62,000 bases of DNA from Glandiceps talaboti (GCF_964340395.1 NC_135555.1:4917501-4979500); one strand, 5' to 3'; positions 35,041-50,200 are shown, counted from the first letter of the stretch. Numbers and translations are program-made. Notes: a model not told the origin generated them from the sequence alone.

Positions 35041-38000
35041 TGCGTGAATGACCATACGGGTATGTCACGAAACAACTTATAAAATAAATTATCGCCTTGG
35101 TGTTAATTTACTATATAGTTTCACAACCCACTTATCTAATTCCTACAGTCGAAGTTCTCTTAGCTGCATTTCTGCACGACTGTGCTAACACCCCACTGTA
35201 CCGGCCGGCATGTGATCTACATTGCGTTATATTATTTTTAAAGTAAAACAGCGTGGTGTTTGTGTCGTGTACTTACTTCTTTGGGGTGGATATGATTCAC
35301 ATCAATTCAATGGCGAGCATCACGGCATACTTAGCCTGATTTTATCCGCCTTCTTAAAATGACCTGGGGTGGGTGTTCATGACTCTCGTCTCGTTAGGCT
35401 TGATGTGGGCAGACAATTTACAAAATAGATTGAGAGAGACAGACTGATTAATGGCCAAAATGCGCAAATCTAGAATTTGTTTGTAACCCTATATCTTATT
35501 ATGCTATCAAATATCAACTCAACAGGTAAACCAAATACGTAGCATATAATGGTATACGTATGTAACGCAGTATTTCACAGTAATCACGCAGAGACAGAGA
35601 CTGAGAAAGAGAGTTCAGAAAAGACACATCCTAGAGTCATATTTGTGACTGGAATTGAATAAAATAGAAGGTGATGAAAGGAATACCTCGATAGCACTTA
35701 GTAAGCTAGGAAATCATGTGTTCCCAAAACACACCTTTAAAGACTTTAGGGAGTTCATACTTATGTTGAAAAATGCATCAGCGGTGGTTTGTCTTTCTGA
35801 TAGATCGTCTTTGTCATGCTATCTGGATAGCGTCACGTGACGCAATACACACGCTTTGTCATCAACAAACTACTCTGATATTCGGCTATATGAACTTGGA
35901 CACATCCATTAGGCGTTTGAAGAATACAGATTCAAAGGCCAGCACGTCTGGAACGTGATCGAATCGACTAGTTAGGGAAAAAAATCATAATGGACAAGAA
36001 CGTTTACATTGAGAGGAAAACCACGAGTATTCACATTAATAATGAGTTATGACGTGCAGGCTGTCTGCTAAATATAGGTTACATCTAACAACGTATCATC
36101 AGAAACACTGATGAGAAATAAGAAAAGACAGTTCTTATGTCTGAATTATAAGACTGCAATATAATAGTTCGGGCTTGGAAATTTTTTTTTTTTAAAAACT
36201 GCCAAAGAAAAGAAAAGACAAAAATCACATCAAATTACCATCGTTTAACATGGCCTTGGGTCATACATTTACTATACAATGCTACTGGTGTTTTTTTTTA
36301 GACACACGAGTTTTGAAGTTTCACCATTTGTGGCTGGGACTCTACTTCAGTGAAAATCAAAATCAGTCAGTCACTGTAATATGCGGAAATTACTATGTAA
36401 TCCCAACTGCTGCAGTCGCAGTAGCATATTCATTAAATTATATAGTTTTTCAATCATAATTTTATATTTTTTGGAGAAAAAAGTTTCCATGAAATTAGGT
36501 GGCAAGTTTATGAGAGAGTGACTCACAGAATTCTGAATCAAGAAAACTGAGTCTATAATGTCTCAGTCCTTGGTGAAATCAGATTTAACAGTAATAAAAC
36601 GTTTAAAAAAAAATCCAGCAAGTCATGTCGATTCTTTTTTACTTACTTTTTACTTGTAATTGAACATGGTAGTTTAGGTTTTAGACAACTTTGACGTGTC
36701 TTTAGAGACAAACTTTGAACTTGACAAGACAGACTTGCCTGATATTCTAGTAAGTGTGAATTGATTACGCGTTTGTTGACTATCTAGTATCACTTTGTAA
36801 CTGTCAATGTATCGGCGTCATTTTCTGATCAAACACTTTGTTGATGCTAGGGGTTGATCATGATAAACGTATACGATATTAGTTTACGTTGTACTTTGAA
36901 CTCAATTCAGGATATACACATCAAAAAGTGACTATTGATGAGGCTTTGTTTCTGTAAATTTGTTAGTCAAATATGATTACATCATTATTATTTCATGCTT
37001 GTTTTCTTAAGGAGCGAAAAGGGACCAAACTATATTAATCTTTCCGTCATGAAAATCTAGGAAGCACGAGATTTTCGCAATCACGTTTGAATACATGTAT
37101 GCAACATACGGCATATATCAATAGCTCAAACTTTTATAGTCTTTTTAAAAAATCCAACATTTTCCTCATAACTTAATTGTCAATAAACCCAGTAAGTAAC
37201 AGAGGAGATACACTATGGGTAAACGTGTTTCATTTCAGTGGGGGTGTTTTCTCATTGGTAGTCGAGTCACAAAGTCTGGAACAGATACTTTGGGGTCAGA
37301 ATGCGCCACAATATGACCTTTAGTGAATCCCTGCAGATGAATGATCCAGCAAATATAATGTGTGACATCAATCATTCATGTCCTATATCGTATAAACATG
37401 CAACAAATCCCACTTGAGGTTTTTATGATGATTTTAAGAACACCAGTGGACGACGGAATATATTTGAAATCCCTTTATTGGCGTCGAAGTTACGCGATTA
37501 CACTACAGGATACGAAGAAAGTAACTATATAGCTTTGGGGTTCGTTGTGATTGTGCCGCAACTCGACAGATATTTTTTTTATTTGCCATAAGTTTTCCAA
37601 AGACGCCATTTTTGCGCAAGTTTTACTTTTCAAAACTGGTACTTTGGTAGGAAAATACTAGGAATTTCTCTTCTGTCTCGAACAAGTGAGCTATAATTTA
37701 TAAAAAATAATCTCAGCTAGAGTCAAAATCTATGTTGGGGTCTTCGAAAGATTAAAAGGTGGCGGCAAAGCGTATTTGATGTTCATCATGTTTGTGTCTC
37801 ATCTTATCGTTTGACCAGGAGCAATTTCAGACCAGAGTTAGTTATTTGAGTTCAAAATGAATGAACTGGGGGCAACTAGGACTTATGACAGATTTAGAGT
37901 GTGCTATCGGTGCACACAAGACGATAGCTTACTATCTATTATAACATGGTAAATTAGCCGGAGGCAGGAATACAATGAAAGTTACAGAGATCAGTCGTAC

Positions 38001-38794
38001 TAGCCATTGTTACTGACACACGTCCATAGATTAGCTCCGACAGGTTATCACAACTTTTATCAAAACCGTTGACACATCAGTGAAATTGGATGGCGAAGTC
38101 CACACAAAACATCAAATTATCAAGTCCCTGTGTTACACGAACACTCGGCTGTAAGTTTCCCTGGGGCGTACTGGTAGTCCAAGGAGAGAACTCTCTATAT
38201 ATGAGATGATCAAAAGTGATAACATGGACGGCTTCTCTCTTGTTCTTTTACACTGAATCTACCAATTGTCATCTTTCATTTTTAAAGATTTGGCGTTTCT
38301 TGACAAATGAATATAAACCCAAAGAGCACTAGAAATTCTTCACACTCTATTATTGAATAGATGTTATGTCTGAAACAAACGCGTTATTACCCTTTATTGT
38401 TATGCGTTATAGCTAAAATTGAAAGTCGAGACTGGCTAAGACCTCTAGTATAGTAAATATATTTGATGAAAATGCGTAACTTTTGTAAACCCAGTAATTA
38501 AATTGCGTGGCTGTTCTTGTTAGTTTTTAATTTACGCATTTTATTTGTCTGTATCGATGCAGACTTGGATAAGGGACTGTTATTAGAATATTCCGGCAAA
38601 TAAATATTGATGAAAGTTGATGAATGCATAGGTAATAGGCAGTTCTTTTGTTGTTTCAGATTGTGATTTTTAGATTTTTTATTTTAAGCTTATCAATATT
38701 TCCAGAGTTTGCTGCCATCGTCCATTTGGTGTATAGAATCAGGTACAACAAACAGTCATAGACACGGGGACACGTGTGTGATTAGTGTGTTTGT
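35041..38794. other. Unique non-coding stretch, no gene recognised
   Basis: Contains a CAACAGGT core at 35520-35527 and TCACGTGA at 35833-35840. No gene, RNA or mobile element recognised. Confidence 0.6.
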
Positions 38795-38950
38795 TTGTTT
38801 GTTTATTTGTGTGTGGGGGTGGGTTGTGGGTTGTGTGTGTGTGAGTGTGCGCGCGCATGTGTGACTGTAGGCCTATATGTCGTTTATGTGCGTCCCGTCT
38901 CTTTCTCTACTTTGTGTCTGACTTCCTCATTTATGTATAAAGTGAATGCG

Positions 38951-39000
38951 TATGTATGTATGTATGTATGTATGTATGTATGTATGTATGTATGTATGTA

Positions 39001-39082
<82 letters not shown>

Positions 39083-39140
39083 TATGTATGTATGTATGTA
39101 TGTATGTATGTATGTATGTATGTATGTATGTATGTATGTA
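38951..39140. repeat. Nested TATG / GT / GCGT / ATGT microsatellite
   Basis: TATG array (38951-39005), GT array (39006-39031), GCGT array (39032-39081) and ATGT array (39082-39140): a near-symmetrical mosaic reachable by single-base changes of one unit. Confidence 0.96.
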
Positions 39141-40291
39141 TGCGCTACCGTGTGTATGTGTCAATGAATTCGTGTCTGTTTTTCTGTGGATATATTCTGT
39201 GGATACTGTCACATTAAGAAGGAATAAAGGAAACATTATTGACGTGAAATGGAACGGTTACTTTATTATTGTATGAAAATTGTTTGACCACCGTCAGTTA
39301 CCGCCTAGTCGTAATCATTTCACTTCTTTTTTCTTCATTTCAGTAATACCTGTATAAAAGTTATCTGATGTATAGAATTAATGCACATCAGTTTTTCATT
39401 TTACAGTGGTTTATTGAGTTGCACCATCATAGCTTACAGCTATAGAAAAGTAGTAAATACGTAAAAGAATGTTTTCATATTAAGCTAACGAGATGGCGTA
39501 AAAGGACACATAAAAATCGTTATCCAAATTTAACCATCTAACGGTTTGCTTTTTACCTTAATATAGTCAGTATGAATTTAATGTAAACGTGTGTTCTATT
39601 AAAATGCGTGAATAATGAATAGAAAACGAAAACATACAGGGGAGCGCGACCCGTTTATTGCAGTTTGCCGTTTAATTTATTAATAGTGTCTTATGCGGGC
39701 GATCATTTTAATTCGAAATATGGATAATTGAGACGAATCCTTAATTAAAAACCATTAAATGGTCTCCGCAAAAACAATTCAATATTTTGCTACGAAATGT
39801 GTATTTTGATGAGTAATATTTCAAATCCAGTTTTCGTGGATTTTATGTTCAATTTAATGTACGGAGTAAGAGAGATAGAGAAACATATCCCGAGTTTTGT
39901 GTTATTACATTATAACCGAGTAATTTACACGGGTCACTAAATAATATGTTCACAGTGCCACTTGAATTAAAATGTACTATGCAGCCATATATCTTTAACA
40001 AGTACACGTATACTACGCGATGGTTTTCTCAACGGAGTTATGTCGTGCAACTAGAGTTAACTTTAGTCACGTTTGTCATCTAGATCCCATCTGACTTGAT
40101 GCAAGTAGAAGTTTGGGATCGTATTGTGATGGGAAGTTTTATTTACATGGAACAAATGAACACACGTTTCTTAAGGAATACTCCATCACAGTTTCTTTAA
40201 AACGATATACCGTTTAGGCCTAATAAAAAAATGAATGGTTCCGATTACGCTCAATCTTAGAAGAGGTGGGGTAGGTAGATTTTTTCTTCTA

Positions 40292-40340
<49 letters not shown>

Positions 40341-43267
40341 CATGTGTGAGTGTCTAGTGCAGGTTTTCCATTGTTTTCCAAATGGTCTATGTGTTATTTA
40401 TTTCTTAGTATCAGATGTAGTACAGCCATTGCAGATTGGAAGAACAGTTTTATATTGTCTTTTTTTAAAGTCGATATCAGTTTCCGCATCGATTCCGCTA
40501 TTTCTCATGAGACTTCACAATTTTTGCGAAAAGTTTAGGGTCGGCAGTGAAAAACTAGGTGGGGTCGGGTAATCGGAACCAAACAATTATTTTTTAGGCC
40601 TTACTTTTCTTTCGGTCAGGCGTTTGTCCCGGTTTTATCAAACTCTTTCAGTTGAGGTATTTTTTTAATTATTCAAGACGATGCATGCATGTGTAATAAA
40701 GAAATATGTTCGTGATGAACGTAAATGTGTGGGTTTTTTTAATGAAGAAATATGAGAAATGCGCGTATGATTATAGTCGAGAAAGGAATATAGGTACTAA
40801 AATGTACTAACATAATGTATTCCCCGGTCAATATCTCGCGGCTTATTTCGGAGTCTCAATAACAACGAGTTAATCCAATAGAACAATTGACCGTGAACGA
40901 CTAGTCCCAGGTTGGTCGATAGAAATGTTACTGTTTTCAATATTACAAACAGAAACATTCTGTTCTAGGTCATATTGAACAGCTGTTGAAGACTAAGTAA
41001 TTCTATTAATTATGATAATATCGGCAAATTAAGACGAATCAGACCGATATCCTATTACCATTTTATAAATCCCAAGTCGGTCAATTGATAATGAGTATTA
41101 TTAAGAAATGTAAAAGTTAAATTGGATTTGTTAAGTACGTAGAAAGGTTATCGAACAGGACGTGTAAGAATAACGACAAACTAAGACATGTGGGTATGAC
41201 GTGTAGGTGTAACAATATCAGTGTGTCTCAACAGGACATCGGTATGACATTAGGACAAATAGAAAATGTTGTATTTGTATTTTTTTTTACATTCAAAATA
41301 AGAAAATATTCTTGCCGAAGTATCTGTCATTAAACCTTCCAGAGAAACCAGGTCTTTTTAGACTATAAGTTAAAAGTATAGTCTGTATATTGTGTTCGTC
41401 TACTTCGCACATAGTTGTCTGAAACCGTTTATTCAAAAAATGAACAAAATTAATAAAATGCCAACCTACTTACCTACCCCTGTTTAGTAAATTCATCTTA
41501 TCTGAATCGGAAATAATTTTTTGAATTTATTTTTGCCTAACACAGAATTGATGAGTACATTCACCTCAAGATAAATAATTAGATTCGGAAATGACCACTC
41601 TATGTGCGCTGCTTCAAAAGGTTAACACTTTTTTTCGACTTCCGGTTTGACGGCAACTTCCACATATCTACGTTTTAGACTCTGTGTCCATGATTCCTAG
41701 CTTCTACATGCCATGTTTGTTTTCTCTTCGATTCCATGTAACTTACCCCCCTCCATTGTGCCCCTCTTCATAACTGAATTGATAGGTTTACCACGTACCG
41801 TGGTTACAAACGAAAAGAAACGACAACCATTGAAAGAATAATTTACAATGAAGAAAAACATTTTGCTAAATGGTCTTAAAAATTATTTTTTTTAAAAGAA
41901 GAGAGAAACCAGCAATTTGTTCAGCGCTAATGTATAACGCTATTCTTTTGTATCTTGCCGACCATCTCCTTCACGACGCCAACCTTATCAAGTCAAAAAC
42001 CTCTGTATTCTTGAACCAACGCCGTGAAATTAGTTTTTTTTGCTAATTCTCTCTGCATTGCGCAGTGCAATAATACGTCAGCTGAAGATTGCAATGATGT
42101 CATGGTACGTCAAGAACTGATCACGATTTGTAACAATTAAATTCTAAGTTTAACCATTTACCCTACAAATTAGACATGATTGTGACGTGTGTTACAATCT
42201 TCTTGATATCATTTCTGGTTTCATACTTTAGTTGTTTTTATAGTAATACATGAAAACATTGGTTCTTTATCATTAATCTGATAACTGTTATCTGTTCTAC
42301 CTGATGCTTGGAAGTTACTTGTAATGGCAAAGTTGGTTAAAGTAGGAGATAACAAGGCTATTTGTATGGAATCGACACAGGTGATACAGCGCATTGCAGG
42401 TTACTGCTCACCGGTTCTGTGTGAATGATACAACTGCGCAGAAAAAAAGAAAAAGAACTGCACATGCCACACTTTAAAATAGCAATTTTGAATGAATATA
42501 GTTTCTTACTACATGTCTGCGACTAGTTGCAGTACGTTTTACAAATGTAAGTGGTGTATTTCCATTCAGACTAAATGTAGCAAGATTTGCGATCTGGCCA
42601 TTTAAAATGTAGAATGTATAATATCTTATATTACTTTGTGTATGACAGCATAGAACAGAACCAATGAACAGTAGCTTGCAATACACAACACGTCTTTTAA
42701 ATAAATTTAGATCCCAAAATATTCCTATTCACGTACTTCATTATTGATAGAATACATTTTGTGTTTGCGTCCTCATTATCTAAACAATATTTACTTCCTT
42801 ACATTCCAAGTATTGATCCTAAACTAAGAAATGTTTAAAACAAACTAAGAAGATATTAGCTACAAAAATAAATCGTTAGTCACTCGGGGGTGTAATAAAA
42901 TCATCTTTATGGTCTTTTCTTGTCATTATTTATTCGGGATCGCTCATTTACTGCGTTGTGTTTGGTATTCATTTAATTATTGGCTTTATTGTGCTATGCA
43001 TACTAATTTAGTTTTGGATGCCTCTAATTGTACCCTCAGTAATTTGATTCTGCACGCTATTCAGATTGTTAAATATTAGTATATTAATGGCTTTTTATTT
43101 TCTGGTGTTAATTTTCAAATATCTATCCAATATTTCAAGACTAAAATCACAAAAAAACCCACCAAATTTCAAACCACAAATAAGACACGTGTTGAGAAAA
43201 ATAAGGAGTTTTTGTAAATTTTTATTGTATTTGGACTTGTGCATTTGTAGGTTTATATATTTTTATA
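39141..43267. other. Non-coding stretch with one TA array
   Basis: TA array at about 40298-40337. No gene recognised. The remainder is AT-rich single-copy-looking sequence. Confidence 0.6.
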
Positions 43268-43317
43268 TTGTTGTTATTGTTATTGTTGTTGTCGTCGTCG
43301 TCGTCGTCGTCGTCGTC
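43268..43317. repeat. TTG/GTC trinucleotide run
   Basis: TTGTTATTG units passing into about nine GTC units. A CCA trinucleotide run of about ten units lies at 43500-43529, on the other side of the fold-back relative. Confidence 0.95.
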
Positions 43318-43379
43318 TTTTCGATTTTTTACTGGAACCGTTTCTTGATTTTCATATGTTTATGATTCATGACTTTTAG

Positions 43380-43490
43380 TTTATAAAACAATTTTATCGT
43401 GATTCAAGTAGGAAGCCATGATAGAATTGTTTTTAAAAAAATACAAAATACAAAATAAATACAAATCCTCATCCATATGGCCATTTTACA
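43380..43490. mobile_element. Rearranged relative of the 45.3-kb fold-back element
   Basis: 43385-43401 and 43417-43434 form a hairpin around AAAACAATTTTATCGTG, with a 15-nt loop. The outer right side, 43465-43489 (AATCCTCATCCATATGGCCA then TTTTA), matches the arm of the element at 45306-45629. The left outer arm is not clearly recognisable, so this looks like a deletion derivative or a solo arm. Confidence 0.55.
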
Positions 43491-43499
43491 CATGTAAAC

Positions 43500-43529
43500 A
43501 ACCACCACCACCACCACCACCACCACCAT
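43500..43529. repeat. CCA trinucleotide run
   Basis: About ten perfect CCA units beside the fold-back relative at 43380-43490. Confidence 0.95.
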
Positions 43530-45305
43530 CAAACTACAACACAAATTAAAGAAAATAAACCAAAATATCAAGGCAAAAAAATCAAACTTAACAAAGCATT
43601 CATGTAGATGTAGAAACCTAAAACACTTAAAAGTCAAACGCCAAAATGGAAGCTCTTAAAATAGAATTAACTGTAGCCGATATAATGACGCTACATTTGA
43701 CGGTAATTCTGAAATTCCTCCATTGAAACCCCATTTACTGAAGTGCAATTGTAATGGACACTGCAAATACACACTGGAGAGAAACTCTACACCAAGTTAA
43801 GGAGTCCTGTAGAAGAAACCCAGAGGCGATCTAGATATCGAATTAGAAAATATGCAGCTCGTTAGGTGACGTTTCTTTTCATAAAAAACACAGAACCTCA
43901 TCGTCGACCATGAACTATTAAAGTACATGGTATATTACTCCAAGATATCATTACCCCTACTTTGCCCCTTGTGAAAAATTGATTACGTCGTGATTTTAAA
44001 ATTTATGAAATTCCTTTGCAAACCCAGGAAGTTATTGATAGCGAGAAATATATATCACAATCCTGTGTCTAAGCACTCATACAGGCTGCAATTTATTATC
44101 TCTAATTTACTTTGATTACAAAATTCACAAAAGGTTTCTTTTATATTTACGATATTGACGGTGACTTTATTACCGGGTCATGTAAATTTATGACCCCTCT
44201 TTTCAATAGCTGGTAAACAGTATTTGTCCAGGAAGCGATTGAGTTTCCTGTCGCCTGTTGATTTTAAAACAAGTCTGTATTTAATGATGAATTCCCAAGA
44301 TGGCGGTACATAATACTTCAAGTACCAGGTTACTATGACGACGTCAATTTTCTTTGCTGAGATGTCTTTTACATTATCTGATGACGTGTCACCGTCAAGC
44401 AAAGCAAGACTCTAAAACATATTACAATTTAACGGCGTTCCCTTAGAGTATTATCAATTCCCAACTCTTTTGATTGACCCATATATCCATAAGCCTGAGT
44501 TTGTGTTCCAAATACAATCTCAGTAACTTCAGAGGACTGAATAATGGAGATATATCAGACATGTTCTGTTCACTTCAATAGGCCAAGTGTTGTTGTCTTT
44601 GACACGTACACGGTCTTTTTTTTTCCAATACTTAACCAAACTGACTCACACAAATAAATATAGACCAAATCATTATGCATTTGATGGTGGCAATTTTGGA
44701 CATACATTTTAATCGAGGCATCCCTAATGGTTTTATCCTCATTGTATACAGTGCAACACATGTTACCATCTGTAGCTATCATCTTGCGTCTCGCATACCT
44801 AGTAGTTCGCCTCTCAATCCCTACAGATTACCCTTGAAAGCATTATCTTTGGCAGTTCGGCGATTGAATGACAAACGGATTTTCTGCAGCTTTAAATCTA
44901 AAATTACATATTCCTTTCGCTTGGAGGGAAAACGTCAACTTGTTAGAATTGGAAGATGATGTCGACTGTCACGACCTAGAAGCAAGTCATATATAGGGAG
45001 ACATGTGCCAGTCAAGTCTCAAATTTCAAGAACACTTAATACCGTGTCAAATTCAAGGAAGTCTGTGTCAAAGGTCAATATATAAACCGGATTACATCGG
45101 CTAACTAAATAACAAGTCTGGAAATCCATCGCAATAGGTTGTCAAGTTTCAATGTCTATAAACAGTGTGACAAGCAACAAGTTTGAAGACAAAATCATTT
45201 AAAAATTTAAATACTGAAGTTCGAATGTTTTCTTGGGTTTATATTATTGAAAACTAGTTTAATATTTCCATCTTTTGACGCGAATTCTGAAGAGCGTTTA
45301 TATGT
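43530..45305. other. Non-coding stretch between the two fold-back copies
   Basis: Contains a 74-codon minus-strand open frame (44178-44402) with protein-like composition but no recognised domain, start context or splice partner. No gene is called. Confidence 0.5.
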
Positions 45306-45629
45306 TAAAGTGGCCATATGGATGAGGATTGGGTATTCATTTGGATTTTTAATTTATAAAACAATTTTATCATGGCTTCCTACTTGAAAAATCAATGTGA
45401 AACAACACCTGCCAAATCCTTGCTTGTAACTCAATACATTGCAAAAGACTGCTAAATGTGTAAAATGTTTGTTATTGTTTTATAGCATTTTGCAATGTAT
45501 TGAGTTATAAACACAGACTTGGTCTATCTTATTGTACATTGATTTTTCAAGATGGATGTCACGATAAAATTGTTTCATCAATTAAAAATCACAAATAAAT
45601 ATCCAATCCTCATCCATATTGCCACTTTA
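45306..45629. mobile_element. Fold-back (MITE-like) element, imperfect palindrome of about 324 bp
   Basis: The left arm (from TAAAGTGGCCATATGGATGA at 45306) and the right arm (ending TCCATATTGCCACTTTA at 45629) are inverted copies. The pairing continues inward through ATAAAACAATTTTAT-like and CTTGAAAAATCAATG blocks to ACTCAATACATTGCAAAA (45429-45446), whose complement lies around 45484-45503. The spacer is about 15-30 nt. No open reading frame and no obvious target-site duplication are seen. A relative lies at 43380-43490. Confidence 0.7.
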
Positions 45630-46074
45630 CGCCAATTATAAGCAATTTTGGAGTCTCCACTCTTACACAAAAATACAGCAAAACATTTTTTTTGTTGCAT
45701 ATCACTGTTATTTTTTTGTAATACAATGTATTTTCATAATGTCCTACGACTACTACTATCTTGATATTCAATTCAGTGAGTTTGTTGTCAATACTGTGTA
45801 TTTTCACGTTCATATATGTCCTGATGTCGCTGACTTAGCATTTTATATTCAAAATTTGAAAGAGTACATTATGAATACTTTGAACGGAGTGGCTAAATAA
45901 ATGGACCAAAATAAGTAAAAATATGTTTAAATGTACATATAAATAATTACATGTCATTGAAGAACAGACGTGTCTTAGTTGAATGTAAATAGAGAAATTT
46001 GGGTTGATTAATTAGTTTGTCCTTTACCCATCTAATCTATTAATTAACTAACTAGTACATTCATTCATCCGTGC

Positions 46075-46440
46075 AGTTATCTACTCATTTATTCACCTAT
46101 TCGGCCATTTATTAGTAAAATTTCACAATCATTCCTTCATTCAGTGATGCCATAGTGACGTCACTTATTTATTCACATATTCGGCCATTTAAAATTTCGC
46201 ACTCACTCACTCACTCACACACTCACTCATTCCTTCATTCAGTCATATCATGACGCCATTAATTCATTAACATATTCGTTATTGAATATTCATATTTATC
46301 ACTCATTACTTCATGACGTCATCTATTCATTAACATTCGTTCATTGAATATTCAAATTTCTCACTCTCATTCCTTCATTCAGTCATACCATGACGTTATT
46401 AATTCATTATTATTTCATATTCAAATTTCTCACTCATTTC
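46075..46440. repeat. Degenerate tandem repeat with about 80-bp period
   Basis: CGGCCATTT recurs at 46102 and 46182 (80 bp apart). Later units share TTCCTTCATTCAGTCAT, the TGACG core, ATTCATTAA and GAATATTCA blocks. About 4-5 units. Two carry the full TGACGTCA palindrome (46156-46163, 46314-46321). Confidence 0.75.
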
Positions 46441-46544
46441 TCCATGTCATCACAACGGCATCAAAATAAATATATTTGATTATATTCTCATAATATGAAT
46501 TGTGTAGAATATTCTGATGCGGGTCAAAGGCGCCTCGTTATCGT

Positions 46545-47280
<736 letters not shown>

Positions 47281-50200
47281 AATTGCATTCGTTCATTGAC
47301 ACTTTATCTTCTCGCACCATTTACGTAATTGTTTTTTATTTTGTCTGTATTTGAACTTATTGCATCACCAGAAATCAATCTACATGCATTGTACAGATTG
47401 GTTAGTGGGCAGAATGACTACAAAGTTCCACCTGGTCCAGGAATGAAAGACAATACAGAGCTGAGATTAGAAGAAGCTCAAAGAAAGACAACGTAGGGCT
47501 TTATCGGATTGAGATTTGAGTATTTACTCCCCTTACTCATAAGACTTCTGTACAACTATTGCATTGGTTTAATTCAACAAAGCAGTGCACTTTTATCAAG
47601 TATAACCTCAAATGAACAACGTACACGTGTTGCATATGTACCGCAATCCCGCTCATACCACCATGTTGCCTTGGTTACCACCAGTGATGAGCAATTTCTA
47701 TGACTAGTGACTACGGCATATTTGGGAGTTAATGGGTTTTACATATACATTGAGTCATAGAGATGTGATTCGAAAACGCAGCAGTGAATTCCCGCAAGCT
47801 GGGGGGAAATCTGTTCTCGTGGGTGTTTCTATATGAAGTATAAAGACATTACAGAAAAAAACTGTTGAATGAAAGGAGTTACGAATTCATTTTCATGAGT
47901 TTTGGATTTTGGAGGTGATCTTGTTTTAAAATGTCCTCATTTGCTCAGGGTTATCATATCGAATTGGCTTATTGTTGATGAGTGATAGTAACTTTTTGAT
48001 TTCACGCATTCCTAGAGAAATTCATCAATTCTTAGTCTGTCACGAACACTAAGCCACGCCTGAAGCATGATGAGAATAAAAAACCCACACATTCTATGTA
48101 CTTGCAGAACGTACACATATAAACATTACAGGACTGCACATCGTAGCAAATTAAGGAGTTCTTAGAAAGATCACTTGGCAGTGAAGTAGCTTGTCAATAG
48201 ATTGCCGATGTTACGATCAATTGCTACAATTACCAGCAATCCCCTCTAGGTCGTATTGACAACTTTTGTGACAAATCCTTGTAGATGTAGTAATTATACG
48301 AAAGGTGAAACCAAATCAGCTACTTAGTCTTTCTACTGTCTATTGCCTTCAAGTACTAGTCTGCCCACTAGCTACCTAATAGTCACCCCACAAGTCCTTT
48401 GTTTAAAAAAAATTATTTAAAAAATCACATATTTTATTCCCCGTGTTTATTTATTTGTTTATCCCTTTTAACGACTTGTTTCATCCCTAGTCACCACAAA
48501 ATATGACTAATTCACACAGAGAAGGGGAAATCGTTTCTTTTTTTAATTCTGCGGCAAGACATCTGGAATGCAATTGACTTTTTGGCACACTTCAGTAATT
48601 GCATTTCTTTAATTTAGCTGAGAATGTTAGGACAAACTGCAGTGACGTCATTGAGTAATAAAACCATATAATACTTGATATTTAAATCAAATAGAGAAGA
48701 ATTGTACGTAAGTAAATAAACACTGTGAGTTATCGTAATTAGGAACACCAAAAGAACTTTATGACACTAAAATATCTATTTCGGTGCATATATAAGACTG
48801 ATTTCCATGACAACCGGCATTGATTAATTTCAAAGAAAGATGATTCTCACAGTGACTCGTTCTCAAAATCAAACCAAGACATTACTTATACTTATTCAAA
48901 ATGGCCGCGCCGACACCAATGACGTTAGAAAAATTCATTTTTTGTTGTTGTTTCTAAGGAGACGAATATATATGGATTCTCAACTTTCGTCTGCTCGTAT
49001 TTAATGCTGGCGGGCTACCACACAAATACAAGTATATAATGTAATTTAATTTCTTAAAACGTAGCCCCTTGGTACGTAGTAATATTGTACCTTTAATAAC
49101 ACAAAAATACAAGCTTCTGCCATTATTGCAATCATCTGAGTAAGTCTTCCGATGAAGGGATTTATCATTATAAGTGTGACTAGGGAAATTGGCAAAAAAT
49201 AAACATTAATCCTTCCGATTTTAAAGCTCTGAGTCAGGATTACTGCATTCACCACTACACTCAATTTTCATTCAGCCATTTTCCAAAATTGAATCTGTGC
49301 GACTTTGAATCAGTTTTAATCGCTTAATGAGATAGCGTCAACTTCCCTCAGTTTGTGTTTCACGGTAAACAATACTCACTAGTTGAGATGGGGATATTTC
49401 TCAAGCATCGTGCAATCAATGGAATAGAGATACATCAAAAATAATGAGACTGGAGCTGTAGGGAAGACGTCTAAATGAGACCGTAGTGTAGGGTCACATC
49501 TACTCCTATATAAGTGAAAAGCTACAGTAAACTGATGGAATGGATGTTGACACGCTAAGAATTTGCCATGAATGTTTAATGAACGCTCGTCCAAATCATT
49601 TACTGTTTTCAGTGTTTATTACACTCCTTCTACGTATGATTCACTGACCTTATTTCCAAATCCTAATTTCAAGAATTTTCCATTTACAAGCCTCTATAAT
49701 GACAATAATAAGTGCTGGAATTTTCCCGTCAAACTGACATAATGTTGGAAGAAACGTTTTCTGTGATAATATAACTCAACCGACCAGGTTAGCTCGCTTG
49801 ATAAATGGTGTGACGTTTTGGAGTATTTCTTCCTTAGATTTGTTTATTTATGAAATTTAGAGGAAAGTTGTCTATGTGCGTATAATACACAATAAAAGTG
49901 ACAGTGATGCGCATCTCTGCAAATCACTAAAATCGTATACAAATCGAAAATACTGAATTCTTGGTCTTTGTTATATATACAAGCATACACGGGATAGAAA
50001 TCTTTTTGTCGTCGTTCTGTTTGTTCTTATCTCTAGCCATCAGTTAGTTAGCAATTCAAATAGATATCTTTTTTCACTGTTATCTCTCCTATTTCACCAT
50101 CTTTTGTTTCGTCATGCTGTTTTCCTCCCACAGGTTGTCTCCTGTTGCGATGAACAAAGAACAGATCTATCGTGGTGACGTCATTGGCGCATGCGTATGG

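Noticed and set aside
36107-36130. CTGATGAG that might begin a second hammerhead
   Set aside because: No paired stem II followed by GAAA, and no stem I or III pairing could be made.
44178-44402. 74-codon minus-strand frame with fairly protein-like composition
   Set aside because: Considered as a transposon fragment or an exon, but no family could be named and no splice sites were convincing.
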